Source of the DNA: Planctomycetaceae bacterium
Lineage (GTDB): Bacteria; Planctomycetota; Planctomycetia; Planctomycetales; Planctomycetaceae
Length of the DNA: 33,522 nt
Assembly (NCBI GenBank): GCA_029259845.1
Contig: JAJDEI010000160.1
Span: 1-33,522 of the forward strand
Direction: 5' to 3'
Shown here: positions 16,911 to 25,985 of the stretch, in pieces
Numbering within the stretch: the stretch's first letter is position 1
Layout of the letters: every line of letters starts with the position of its first letter
The notes under the pieces: generated by a model
Told to the model about the DNA's origin: nothing
What the model saw: the letters and a program-made list of their open reading frames with translations, nothing else
Databases searched by the model: none
Position numbers and translations under genes: made by a program

Positions 16911-19292
16911 TCATTGCGGGGCGCTCACCCTGTGATACCGGTTGACGGCCGGGTTCTCAATGCGAAGCGGCTTCGCCTGCGGCCATTGCACGGTCACTTC
17001 CTCGACCGTGTCGACGGAACCCAGCCCAAAATGGACGACGGGAGCGTGCTGCGATTTGAGCGAATCGCCGCAGGCAACCACGTCCGTCAACACTGTTTCT
17101 CCGGGAGTCTTGACGGTCACTCGTGCCCCCAGGCCGGAGCCGGGTGTGTTCTCCAGGCGCAGGCCGATCCAATTCAACTTGGAGGGACATCGGTTCTCGA
17201 AAACACGAACGGCAAACGGCGTCCGCGCGTTCTCTCGCGCAACGACGATGAGGTCCATCCGGCCGTCTCCGTCCAAATCGTCACTGATCACGTTACGGGA
17301 ATCAAATTCCGTCGCGACGCCAGCCAGGAAGCCGATACTCAGAAAGCCTTGTCCCCGTTGATTGGCCAACAACACATTGTGCTCGAACCCGTCCCAGGAG
17401 ATCGGCTTCAGCTCCTTCGCAATGTTGGTCTTAAAGAACTCCTGCATCAGCGGGTCCTCTTGTGAAGAGCCCTCATAAATGTCATGGCGCCAAAAGGTCG
17501 TGCAATAATCCTTGCAAGTGTGGCCGCTCACATGGCCATTCGCGATGTAGATATCGCGATCGCCGTCGTTATCAAAGTCAAACGACGTGGCTCCCCACGA
17601 CCAACCGGTGCGCGCAACTTGATCGTTGAATGCCGGCTGTTTGAACGTTTCCCCGTCGGACAGATACATCCGGTTTCCATATCCCATCTCCCGGCGAAAT
17701 TCCTGGTGCTCGGGGAACTCCTCGCGTCCCAATCCCAACTGATCGAGCCGTCGCGCCGTTGTCGACGACATGCCCACCATCAGGAAATCCAGTTTTGAAT
17801 TGAGATCATAGTCACCGAACGTGAGCGCCATTCCAAAGGAGTGGCGATTGTCCACAAGCTTGTCGGTCACATCGATGAACGCTCCCGATCCGTCGTTCTG
17901 GTAGAGATCGAGGCCGGAAAAGTCGCTGGCGACGGCGAGGTCCAAATCGCCGTCGGCGTCGAGATCCACGAACGACGCACTGTAGGTTCTCCGCTGGCGT
18001 TTGGCCGCCAGCCCGGCTTGCTCGGTGACGTCAACAAAACCGCCCTGGCCGTCATTCCGCAGTAGTTGTGCGGGGTATCCGTCATTCGCGTCGTAGTAGG
18101 GGGTCGGCATCTGGCCATACTTGTAGGGTGACTTGTATTGGCCAACAAACACGTCCAGATCGCCGTCCGCGTCGATATCCCCAGCCGTAATGACCATCGG
18201 ATGATAAAGAATCGAATCGCCGACGACGTTCGAGGCCGCCTCGGACAAGCCGCCGTCTTCAGTTGCAGAGAACAAGATCAGATTGCTTCTCATTCCGCCG
18301 GAAGACTGGGGCGTCTTCACAGCGGCCAACAGATCGACCTGCCGGTCACCTGTGAGATCGGCAAGCAGTCCGCAAAGCACTTCGTCCTTGCTCGCGCCAT
18401 TGACAAGCGGGGCGCGTTCGAATTCCAAGTTCCCGCGGTTCCAATAGACCGCGTTGGTCGACGGCACGACAATCTCCGAAAGTCCATCATCGTTCAAGTC
18501 GTAAGCCATCACCATGGGGAGATAGTCCAACAACTCGTCCTCTCGATCGAAGACAAGCGCTTCCCGGAACGCCGGTTCTCCCTGGCGTGAGAGGACCTTA
18601 AGCTGCCGTGTCTCAATGGTCCGGGGGACGATGCGATCCGCCTCCCAATGCACCACTAAGTCGCCTTTGATGCTGTAACGGGTTTGCCGAGGCTCATTTG
18701 TGACATCCAGGGACATCGAGACGACAGACCGGGCGCCGGCCGGATCGGGTTCGAATCGCGAATGATGCCACTCCGATTGGACAAGCTGAAATCCGTCAGA
18801 GTGCATGTCGTCCAACCATTGCCTCCACTCGCCGGGCGTCAGTTCGAGCTCGCCGTCATCAAATCGGATCGACTCAATGTCGAATTCGTGTTGCTGCGAG
18901 CTTGCCGGCGTACTCAGGACGAGCTTCTCAAAGGGAAAAGCAGCCAAGACGCCAACCTTATCCGAACTCGTGCGCAAGTTGTCCCAGAGTTGAACGAAGG
19001 GCTCTTCGTACCTTTGCGCAGCGACCTCGTCTGACCAGACGGTCCGATCGAGTTCCTGGCGGTCTGAAGTGCGTTCGCCAACGAACATCGAAATGCCGGA
19101 CGTCTGCTCAGTTGGCTGAGACGGATCCTGCTGAGGAGGGTCTTCGCCGATTGGCTGGATCGGCTGGCCATCGTGGCCGCGCATGACCATCAGCAGGGCC
19201 GTCGCGCCAATGGCGATGAGAACTGCGGCTGCAAAAATGACGACACTGCGCCCGTTCCTGTCTCGACTGAACATCGATCGCCTCTGACCCAT
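16911..19292 (-). CDS. Membrane-anchored FG-GAP/VCBS repeat protein with ASPIC/UnbV domain, about 793 aa
   Basis: A single N-terminal membrane anchor (VVIFAAAVLIAIGATALLMVM) precedes a Pro/Gln-rich linker and a unique domain of about 200 residues. Then come FG-GAP/VCBS beta-propeller repeats with Ca-binding DxDxDGxxD loops: DLNDDGLSEIVV, DIDADGDLDVFVG, DLDADGDLDLAVA, DFDNDGDRDIYIA and DLDGDGRMDLIVV. The C-terminus is an ASPIC/UnbV domain (GSGLGARVTV, SQHAPVVHFGLG, VEEVTVQWP). This arrangement is CRTAC1-like and very common in planctomycetes; such proteins sit outside the membrane, probably binding glycans or proteins. I use ATG 19292, which has GGAGG 11 bases upstream; ATG 19367 (longer) and ATG 19274 are also possible. 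Divergent from the AceE-like gene, with the 160-bp foldback repeat between them. Confidence 0.9.
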   Translation of the reverse strand: MGQRRSMFSRDRNGRSVVIFAAAVLIAIGATALLMVMRGHDGQPIQPIGEDPPQQDPSQPTEQTSGISMFVGERTSDRQELDRTVWSDEVAAQRYEEPFVQLWDNLRTSSDKVGVLAAFPFEKLVLSTPASSQQHEFDIESIRFDDGELELTPGEWRQWLDDMHSDGFQLVQSEWHHSRFEPDPAGARSVVSMSLDVTNEPRQTRYSIKGDLVVHWEADRIVPRTIETRQLKVLSRQGEPAFREALVFDREDELLDYLPMVMAYDLNDDGLSEIVVPSTNAVYWNRGNLEFERAPLVNGASKDEVLCGLLADLTGDRQVDLLAAVKTPQSSGGMRSNLILFSATEDGGLSEAASNVVGDSILYHPMVITAGDIDADGDLDVFVGQYKSPYKYGQMPTPYYDANDGYPAQLLRNDGQGGFVDVTEQAGLAAKRQRRTYSASFVDLDADGDLDLAVASDFSGLDLYQNDGSGAFIDVTDKLVDNRHSFGMALTFGDYDLNSKLDFLMVGMSSTTARRLDQLGLGREEFPEHQEFRREMGYGNRMYLSDGETFKQPAFNDQVARTGWSWGATSFDFDNDGDRDIYIANGHVSGHTCKDYCTTFWRHDIYEGSSQEDPLMQEFFKTNIAKELKPISWDGFEHNVLLANQRGQGFLSIGFLAGVATEFDSRNVISDDLDGDGRMDLIVVARENARTPFAVRVFENRCPSKLNWIGLRLENTPGSGLGARVTVKTPGETVLTDVVACGDSLKSQHAPVVHFGLGSVDTVEEVTVQWPQAKPLRIENPAVNRYHRVSAPQ

Positions 19293-19430
19293 CGAAGATC
19301 GAACCTCCACACCCCGGCGTGCCGGCGCTTGCAATCCCATTGCAGGCTCACGACTCACTTTCGGCATGGCTCATGGTATTCGGTGCGATGCAACAGTCAA
19401 CAGAATACCGGCTTGTGGCTCTGACTTGAG

Positions 19431-19590
19431 CAGTCCGTTGAATAACGAATTCTCAGGGGTGGCCGGGGCTGGAGGACAACGTCCGAAGCCCCGGTGAGGG
19501 TGGTTTCCGCTTCTGAAGATCGAATCCCCGTCCACCGGGGCTTACCGTTGGTCCAGCCCCGGCCACCCGAAGCTGTTTTTCAACGGACTG
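19431..19590. repeat. 160-bp nested inverted repeat (MITE-like foldback element)
   Basis: Both ends are CAGTCCGTTGAA in inverted orientation (19431-19442 and 19579-19590). Inside, a perfect 17-bp arm lies at 19457-19473 (GGGTGGCCGGGGCTGGA) and its complement at 19552-19568. A further 11-bp arm, AAGCCCCGGTG, lies at 19486-19496 with its complement at 19533-19543. The whole element can fold into one hairpin with a central loop of about 35 nt. It has no coding capacity and no obvious flanking duplication. It sits between divergent gene starts, where a plain terminator is unlikely, so I read it as a non-autonomous mobile or dispersed repeat. Confidence 0.75.
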
Positions 19591-19737
19591 TTAGCACGTG
19601 ACCCGTCCGGCGCCCGTTTTCGGACAGAGTGGACAGCGATCATGCCGCCCGTAGAATGGGGCCACAGGAGCATCCGACTTTCTGCTTGCGGAAGATGAGG
19701 AACTCAACCGGGAAATCCGAGAGACGGACCCCTGACG

Positions 19738-22110
19738 ATGCAGTTTCACCGGAATTCTGAGAGTGACGAGACGCTGGAGAACATTCAGCGGCGCGTGCTT
19801 TGGCTGTCGACGCTGCAGGTCCACTACGCCAACCATCTCCGTCCCAAGACAGAACCGCTCAAGGTGGGGGGGCATCAGGCGTCCTGTGCGTCCGTCGTGA
19901 CGATCATGACGACATTGTTTTTCCGCTTCTTGCGGGAAGGCGATTTGATCTCCGTCAAGCCGCACGCAGCGCCGGTCCTGCACGCGATCCACTACCTGCT
20001 GGGCAATCTTGAAGAATCGTATCTCCGGCGGCTACGGGAACACGGCGGTCTTCAGGCGTACCCGAGCCGCACCAAGGATCCGGATCCGGTGGATTTCTCG
20101 ACGGGATCGGTCGGGCTGGGCGCGGTGGCTCCCAACTTTGCGGCGCTGGTCGACAGGTATTTGCGAACACACCAACTTGGTCTGGCGGATGGCCACCGCC
20201 GGTTCATCAGCTTGGTGGGGGATGCTGAACTGGACGAGGGATCGGTCTGGGAAGCGATCGCCGAGCCCGCCATGACTGCAGCCGGAGACATCCTCTGGAT
20301 TGTCGATCTCAACCGGCAGAGCCTGGATCGAGTCATTCCCGGTATCCGCGTCCGCTGCTGGCGCGAGATGTTCGCTGCAAATGGCTGGAATGTCATTGAT
20401 GTGAAGTATGGCCGGCACCTCCGAGCCGCATTCGATCAGCCGAACGGTGAGTTGCTGCGTATCTGCATCGACGAGTTATCGAACGAAGCCTACCAGCGTC
20501 TGTTGCGGTTGCCGCCCGCGGAGTTGCGGACCTGGTTGCCCATGAAGAGCCGGTACGGGAATGACCTGGGCCGGCTCCTGGGCCGGTGGGACGACACGCA
20601 GCTCCACGACATCTTCTGGAACCTGGGTGGGCACGACCTGCACGCGCTGGAAGCGGCATTGGCGGGCGCGTCGCGACGCACCGGTCCGACCGTGATTTTC
20701 GCCTACACACTCAAGGGCTGGAAACTCCCGACAGTCGGTCATGCCCAGAATCACTCTGTGCTGCTCTCCGAAGAGCAGATGACCTCGCTCCGGGAGGACT
20801 TGGGAGTCAGCGAGGAGGATCAGTGGTCGCGATTTGATCGCGGGACACCGGAGCGTGAGCTTTGCGAGACGGCGTCTCGCCGGTTGCACCGGAAACGCCC
20901 CACACGGCCGGAGATTCCTAACATCGGAGTCCCGGACGAACTCTCGGTCGTCCAACGGAATCATGGATTGCGATCGACGCAGCAGGCATTTGGGCTGATT
21001 CTGAGTGTGCTGGCACGTGAAAGTCCGGATCTGGTGAGCCGCATCGTGACGGTGAGCCCCGACGTCGCAAGCTCAACGAATCTGGGCGGTTGGATCACAA
21101 AACGTGAGGTCTGGCAACTCCACGAACAGGAGGAACTGCCGGAGGATACCGACGCCGGACTCCTCAAGTGGACCGAATCGTCGCACGGCCAGCACATCGA
21201 ACTGGGCATTTCGGAGAACAACCTGTTCCTGATGTTGGGACAGCTTGGACTGTCCCAGGAGCTGTTCGGACAACTCCTGCTCCCGCTCGGCACGCTCTAT
21301 GACCCGTTCATCCGACGCGGCCTGGACGCCATGTTTTACAGTCTCTACGCCGGTGCCAAGTTCATCGTCGTGGGGACTCCCTCCGGTGTGACCTTAGCCG
21401 GCGAAGGCGGAGCCCATCAGTCGTTGCTCACTGCCTCGATCGGCGCGGAATGCCCGGAATTGGCCGCCTACGAGCCCTGCTTCGCTCAGGAACTGGAATG
21501 GATCATGCTGGAGTCGCTGCGCCGCGTCGTGGAACGCGACCGATCGACTTATCTGCGCTTAACCACGAAACGAGTCGACCAAAGCCTGTTTCCACAAACT
21601 GCGGATTCCCAGCAGCGCGAGGCGCTCCGGCGACAGGTTCTCGCCGGGGCCTACCGATTGCGAGACTGCCGCGACGACCCTGCCTACGATCCAGGGGGCA
21701 ATGTGGTTCATTTGTTCGCCTGTGGAGCGATGATTCCCGAGGCGCTGGCCGCGCAGTCAGAACTTCGCGATGAAGGACTGCTTGTTAATGTTTTTAATGT
21801 GACCGGTCCGGGCCCGTTGTATGCCGACTTCCAGCGGTCAACTGTTACGGACCGGCAGGGAGACGCGGGGCCCACCGCCCTGCTTGATGAGCTCGTTCAC
21901 GCGACGGAGCAGGCAGCCCCTGTGGTGACAGTCGTGGACGCTCACCCGCACTCTCTGGCGTGGATTGGGAGCGCGCTGGGCACGCGCGTCTGGCCTCTGG
22001 GGGTGACGAAGTTCGGACAATCCGGCAGCCTGCGAGACATCTACCGGGAATTTCACATTGACTCGAAAGGCATCGCGGCCGCCTGTCGGGCAGCCTGCGC
22101 GAGTCGCTAG
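19738..22110 (+). CDS. AceE-type ThDP-dependent 2-oxoacid dehydrogenase E1 / transketolase-like enzyme, 790 aa
   Basis: The protein aligns by eye along its length with the homodimeric pyruvate dehydrogenase E1 (AceE): GGHQAS with His46 and KPHAAP with His76 (AceE His106 and His142 equivalents), the ThDP/Mg motif GDAELDE at 161-167 with the partner Asn in VDLNRQ (N192), NGWNVIDV, GGHDLHALEAA, FAYTLKGWKLP, and in the pyrimidine domain HIELGISENN, SLYAGAKFIVVGTPSGVTLAGEGGAHQS and FNVTGPGPLY. The C-terminal domain ends TKFGQSGSLRDIYREFHID. The third residue of the usual GDG motif is Ala here. AceE of E. coli is 887 residues; this one is about 100 shorter. No E2 or E3 gene is next to it, so it may act alone or with partners elsewhere; the substrate is uncertain. 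It is cytoplasmic with no signal. It is followed by an intergenic repeat and the second aminotransferase. Confidence 0.85.
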   Translation: MQFHRNSESDETLENIQRRVLWLSTLQVHYANHLRPKTEPLKVGGHQASCASVVTIMTTLFFRFLREGDLISVKPHAAPVLHAIHYLLGNLEESYLRRLREHGGLQAYPSRTKDPDPVDFSTGSVGLGAVAPNFAALVDRYLRTHQLGLADGHRRFISLVGDAELDEGSVWEAIAEPAMTAAGDILWIVDLNRQSLDRVIPGIRVRCWREMFAANGWNVIDVKYGRHLRAAFDQPNGELLRICIDELSNEAYQRLLRLPPAELRTWLPMKSRYGNDLGRLLGRWDDTQLHDIFWNLGGHDLHALEAALAGASRRTGPTVIFAYTLKGWKLPTVGHAQNHSVLLSEEQMTSLREDLGVSEEDQWSRFDRGTPERELCETASRRLHRKRPTRPEIPNIGVPDELSVVQRNHGLRSTQQAFGLILSVLARESPDLVSRIVTVSPDVASSTNLGGWITKREVWQLHEQEELPEDTDAGLLKWTESSHGQHIELGISENNLFLMLGQLGLSQELFGQLLLPLGTLYDPFIRRGLDAMFYSLYAGAKFIVVGTPSGVTLAGEGGAHQSLLTASIGAECPELAAYEPCFAQELEWIMLESLRRVVERDRSTYLRLTTKRVDQSLFPQTADSQQREALRRQVLAGAYRLRDCRDDPAYDPGGNVVHLFACGAMIPEALAAQSELRDEGLLVNVFNVTGPGPLYADFQRSTVTDRQGDAGPTALLDELVHATEQAAPVVTVVDAHPHSLAWIGSALGTRVWPLGVTKFGQSGSLRDIYREFHIDSKGIAAACRAACASR

Positions 22111-22135
22111 GTTGCTGCACCGCAGCAGTGCCGTA

Positions 22136-22246
22136 GGGTGCGTGGGCGTCGAACGACGGTGCGTTCGGATCGCGTGTTCAGCGCGGACTGCCACTCGATG
22201 CTCCACACCAACCGAACGCACCAACTTGATCAACGGCCACGCACCC
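22136..22246. repeat. Nested inverted repeat (111 bp), MITE-like
   Basis: GGGTGCGTGG at 22136-22145 pairs with CCACGCACCC at 22237-22246, and inside it GGTGCGTTCGG at 22158-22168 pairs with CCGAACGCACC at 22212-22222. The arrangement resembles the GTAGGGTGCGT-type dispersed repeats seen in several bacterial genomes (from memory). It starts 26 bp after the AceE-like stop and may also act as that gene's terminator. Confidence 0.6.
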
Positions 22247-22501
22247 GACGAGACTTCAACCACCAGCCAACGCTTCAGCTCGGGAGTGACGCGTTCCAGC
22301 CGGATGACAATCTGATCCTGGCGTCGCTCTCGGCGCATCTGCTTGCGTCGCAGCTCTCCGTCGTTCGCTGAACCGGGAGTGGAAGGTAGCACGGCGTCCA
22401 TCAATTCTCTGTTGACTGGTACTTCCGGGCGATTCGGCGTACAAGCAAAGAACGTTTCCGGTTGACTCTTACCACTGACCGAATCGATCACGAGAACGCT
22501 C

Positions 22502-23782
22502 ATGAGCCGTCAACACGCCAGTGCTGCTCTGGAATCGATTCCGTGTTATTCGAAGCGAGTCGGTCGCCGAAGGTTCTTGTGCCAGTTGGGCGCCGGGGCC
22601 GCGGTTGTGGCGGGCTCGGGTTTTGATGTCGGGGGAAGACAACCCACTGTCGCCGCAGCGGCACGCCGGCCCCAATGGGACTCGCGGGCCGTGCAGAGCG
22701 AATTCGGGTTGCAGGAGGGGCTGGTCTACATGAACAACGGTACCTTGGGGCCCGTTCCCAAGCGGGTGATCGAGACAGCCACCCAAGCTTGGAAGGAACT
22801 GGAACTCAATCCGGCCGGCAACGGATTTGGAGCCACGTTGCAGATGGCCGAAGCGGTGCGGAAGAAGGCGGCCGACTATTTTGGCTGTGATGAAGAGGAA
22901 ATCGTCATCATGCCGAACACGACGCAGTCCATGAACACCGTCGCGCAAGGGTGCCATCTCGCAACTGGCGACCGGGTGTTGACGACCGACCAAGAACATC
23001 CGGGCGGGTTCCGCTGCTGGGAATACTACGAAAAACGGATCGGAGTAGAGATCGACCGGGTCCCGATCCCGACTCCGCCGAAGAGCGAGGCGGAAATCGT
23101 CGACCTGCTCGCGGCGCAGATGACGCCCCGCACAAAGATCATCAGCGTCAGCCATGTGACTTACACGACCGGGTTGCGTCTGCCGATTGCCAAGATCTCC
23201 GAGTTGGCCGATGCTCACAACTGTTTACTTGTCGTGGACGGTGCCCAAGCACCCGGGGCGCTGAACATCAACGTCCGGGAATTGAATTGTGACACGTATG
23301 CGACCAGCGCGCACAAGTGGATGCTGGCCCCCAAAGGAACGGGGATTTTGTACATCAACAAGCGGGCGGCCGACCGAATCGACCCGTTGCTGTTGCAGGA
23401 CGGCAACCGCTTCTATACGGCCACGTCCGGGACGCTTAACATGCCCGCCGTGATCGGACTCGGAGCTTCGATCGACTTCTTGACCGGGATCGGCAAGCAG
23501 CGAATCGAAGACTGGTCGATGTACCTGCGTCAGATGCTGTATGACGGTTTTCGCGCCGTACCGAACACAACGATCGTCAGCCCGGAGTCGGGGCCATTGG
23601 CGTCTCCCATCGTGTCGGCTGGCCTGGAGAGCCTGTCCGGCGGCGACGTTGCCGGAGAATTGAAGAAGCAGGACATCATCGTCAAGGTCGTCAAATACGG
23701 AAACCGTATCTCAACGCACCTTTACAATGACGAGCGAGACGTCGAGAAACTGTTGGCGGCTGTCAAGAAGCTACGCGCATGA
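22502..23782 (+). CDS. Second Tat-exported class V aminotransferase, 426 aa
   Basis: A twin-arginine signal (GRRRFLCQLG, residues about 21-30, followed by GAAVVAGSG) precedes a class V PLP enzyme. The sequence has YMNNGTLGPVP, MPNTTQSMNTVA, TTDQEHPGG, the PLP Asp in DGAQAPG and the catalytic Lys272 in TSAHKWMLAPKGTG, the same order and spacing as the enzyme at 15501-16796, and the same C-terminal block (STHLYNDERDVEKL against STHIYNDESQVDRL). The two are clearly related, possibly by old duplication. The signal starts unusually far from the N-terminus, so an internal start is conceivable, but no better ribosome binding site is seen. Substrate unknown. It lies in the same direction between the AceE-like and sulfatase-TPR genes. 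Confidence 0.9.
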   Translation: MSRQHASAALESIPCYSKRVGRRRFLCQLGAGAAVVAGSGFDVGGRQPTVAAAARRPQWDSRAVQSEFGLQEGLVYMNNGTLGPVPKRVIETATQAWKELELNPAGNGFGATLQMAEAVRKKAADYFGCDEEEIVIMPNTTQSMNTVAQGCHLATGDRVLTTDQEHPGGFRCWEYYEKRIGVEIDRVPIPTPPKSEAEIVDLLAAQMTPRTKIISVSHVTYTTGLRLPIAKISELADAHNCLLVVDGAQAPGALNINVRELNCDTYATSAHKWMLAPKGTGILYINKRAADRIDPLLLQDGNRFYTATSGTLNMPAVIGLGASIDFLTGIGKQRIEDWSMYLRQMLYDGFRAVPNTTIVSPESGPLASPIVSAGLESLSGGDVAGELKKQDIIVKVVKYGNRISTHLYNDERDVEKLLAAVKKLRA

Positions 23783-23945
23783 TTTGGCGGTTCGGCACGG
23801 CCGGCGGCGTCGGCGCGACTCGGTTCCCGACGTTCTGGACGACCTCCATCCGGTCGAGGTACCAGGCGTGACCCGGTCTGTCAGTCGTTGGAGGCCTTGA
23901 CGGTCGTCAGCTTGTCGGCTGTGCGGATACTGAGGGCGCTCATGT

Positions 23946-25985
23946 TTGAGGCACGGCCAAATCATCACAAAACAATCTCAGCGGCTGATGCGGTACACGG
24001 TCCTCGCTCTCTGCGTCGTGGGGGTCTGCGTCGTGGCTTGGTTTCTCAGGCCCCGTCCTCGCTACAACGTTTTGCTGGTGACTCTCGATACGACACGCGC
24101 GGACCACATCGGGTGTTATGGGGCCGCAGACGCATACACGCCAACACTGGACGCGCTCGCCCAAGGCGGTGTGGTGTTCGAGCATGCCTATGCAACTGTT
24201 CCCCTCACGCTTCCATCCCACACGTCGATCCTCACGGGCTTGTATCCGCCGGAAAACGGCATGCACCTCAATGGTCGCGGGCGGTTGGATGAGCAGCTCC
24301 CAAACCTGGCCGACACGCTTCGCCGAGAGGGTTACAACACGGGGGCATTCCTCGCTTCGGTCGTGTTGCATGCCAAGCACGGATTGGATCACGGATTTCA
24401 ACTCTATGACGACGACATGGCCGGAGGCGAGCGGCAGGGGCATGAGTCACACCTCATGAGGAATGCCGATCAGGTCGTCGATTCCGCTCTCTCCTGGCTC
24501 GACGGCCGAACGGACGATCCGTTCTTTTGCTGGGTTCACCTGTTTGATCCCCATGCCCCCTACGACTCACACGCGGAAGTGTTTCAAGACCGGTTCGATG
24601 ATCGGCCGTATGACGGAGACATCGCATTTGCAGACCTGCACGTCGGGCGGCTGGTCGAGTTCCTGAAATCCCGGTCGCTGTATGAACGGACGTTGATTGT
24701 TGTTGTCGGAGATCATGGCGAGGGACTCGGGGACCATCTCGAGGACGAGCATGGATTCATGCTTTACAACTCGACGCTGCGGGTTCCGCTCATTGTTTCC
24801 GGTCCAGGTTTCTGCCGAGCCGGCCACCGCGTGGAGACGGCCGTCTCCCAGGTGGATCTCTTCCCAACGGTGCTTGAGTGCCTGCGAATTGACGCACCGG
24901 GACGCGTGAGCGGTGTCAGCCTGCGGGACGGGCTGCTGGGAAAACCGGTCCGTTCCCGCTTGCGCTACGCGGAAACCGAAGCCGTGTCGGACGCATTCGG
25001 ATGGGCCCCTTTGTCCGGCGTGGCCGACGAGTCCTGGAAGTACGTGCGCACAACACGCGAGGAGTTGTTCAATCTGCAGGATGACCCTGAAGAAGTCCAC
25101 AACCTGTCGGAAGCCCGGCCTGAAAAGTTGGAAGAGATGCGTCAACGGCTCGAATCTTTGCGACAGCAGATGGCCCAGCACGCGGCTGCGGACGTGCACC
25201 TCACCGACGCCGATCGACGGAAACTCGAGAGCCTGGGTTACCTCGCCGGTGAAAGCACGCCACGCATCCGGCATGACGACGACACTCGGACGCTCCCGGA
25301 CGTCAAAGACATGATTGTGTATTACAAAACGGAGGTCGACGCACGGAGGTTGATCCGCGAAGGACGAATCGACGAGGCGATCGAACGGTTACAAAACGTG
25401 ATCGAAGCATCTCCGGAGTTCATACCCGCGCGCATGACGCTCGGCACTGCGTTGCAGAAGCAAGGACGCCCGGAGGAAGCGGTTGAGGTGTTTCAAGCCG
25501 CGATCGGCATCGATCCGGAGGCGGATGCTCCGCGCTTTGAGTTGGGAAAGCACTTCGCCGCCATGGGGGAGACTGCCAAAGCGATCGAGCACTACTCAGC
25601 CGCCCTCGAGCGTGATCCCTTCGATGCGACGACGCACTTCAACTTGGGAAGCCTCCTGTTCGCGGAAGGCGACGTTGAAGCCGCGCGTGCCCATTACGAA
25701 GCCGGGCTGAGTGAATTTCCCGACTCGGTGGTCGGACAGTACAATTTTAGCGTGCTGCTATTCAGCCGGGGAGACATCGACGCGGCGCTCAGGCATGCAC
25801 GTCGCGCAGCCGAACTCAGTCCTGAGAATCCGCAAATCCAATTCCACTTGGGAAGAGTCTTCGCTTCGGCGGGAGATTTCAACGAGGCCGTGACCTGCTT
25901 CCAGCGGACGCTGCGCCTCGCGCCGGGTTTCCCTCAAGCGGAGGAGCATTTGCGGCAAGCCCAACGGTCGCGATTGGCTCGCTGA
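23946..25985 (+). CDS. Membrane-anchored sulfatase-fold protein with C-terminal TPR repeats, about 679 aa
   Basis: A signal anchor (YTVLALCVVGVCVVAWFL) leads into an alkaline-phosphatase/sulfatase-fold domain: NVLLVTLDTTRADHIGCYG with the metal-binding Asp, TLPSHTSILTG, FDPHAPYDSH, and the second metal site GDHGEGLGDH. The nucleophile position, Cys or Ser in formylglycine sulfatases (C/S-x-P-x-R), is Thr88 here in T-L-P-S-H, so it cannot be a classical FGly sulfatase. Thr is the nucleophile of related phosphatases and phosphotransferases. From about residue 430 on there are at least five TPR units (EAIERLQNVIEASPEFIPA, KAIEHYSAALERDPFDATT, ARAHYEAGLSEFPDS). This fusion is common in planctomycetes. 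The start shown is TTG 23946, with GAGGG upstream; ATG 23988 is a good alternative (start 15 residues shorter). Confidence 0.85.
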   Translation: MRHGQIITKQSQRLMRYTVLALCVVGVCVVAWFLRPRPRYNVLLVTLDTTRADHIGCYGAADAYTPTLDALAQGGVVFEHAYATVPLTLPSHTSILTGLYPPENGMHLNGRGRLDEQLPNLADTLRREGYNTGAFLASVVLHAKHGLDHGFQLYDDDMAGGERQGHESHLMRNADQVVDSALSWLDGRTDDPFFCWVHLFDPHAPYDSHAEVFQDRFDDRPYDGDIAFADLHVGRLVEFLKSRSLYERTLIVVVGDHGEGLGDHLEDEHGFMLYNSTLRVPLIVSGPGFCRAGHRVETAVSQVDLFPTVLECLRIDAPGRVSGVSLRDGLLGKPVRSRLRYAETEAVSDAFGWAPLSGVADESWKYVRTTREELFNLQDDPEEVHNLSEARPEKLEEMRQRLESLRQQMAQHAAADVHLTDADRRKLESLGYLAGESTPRIRHDDDTRTLPDVKDMIVYYKTEVDARRLIREGRIDEAIERLQNVIEASPEFIPARMTLGTALQKQGRPEEAVEVFQAAIGIDPEADAPRFELGKHFAAMGETAKAIEHYSAALERDPFDATTHFNLGSLLFAEGDVEAARAHYEAGLSEFPDSVVGQYNFSVLLFSRGDIDAALRHARRAAELSPENPQIQFHLGRVFASAGDFNEAVTCFQRTLRLAPGFPQAEEHLRQAQRSRLAR

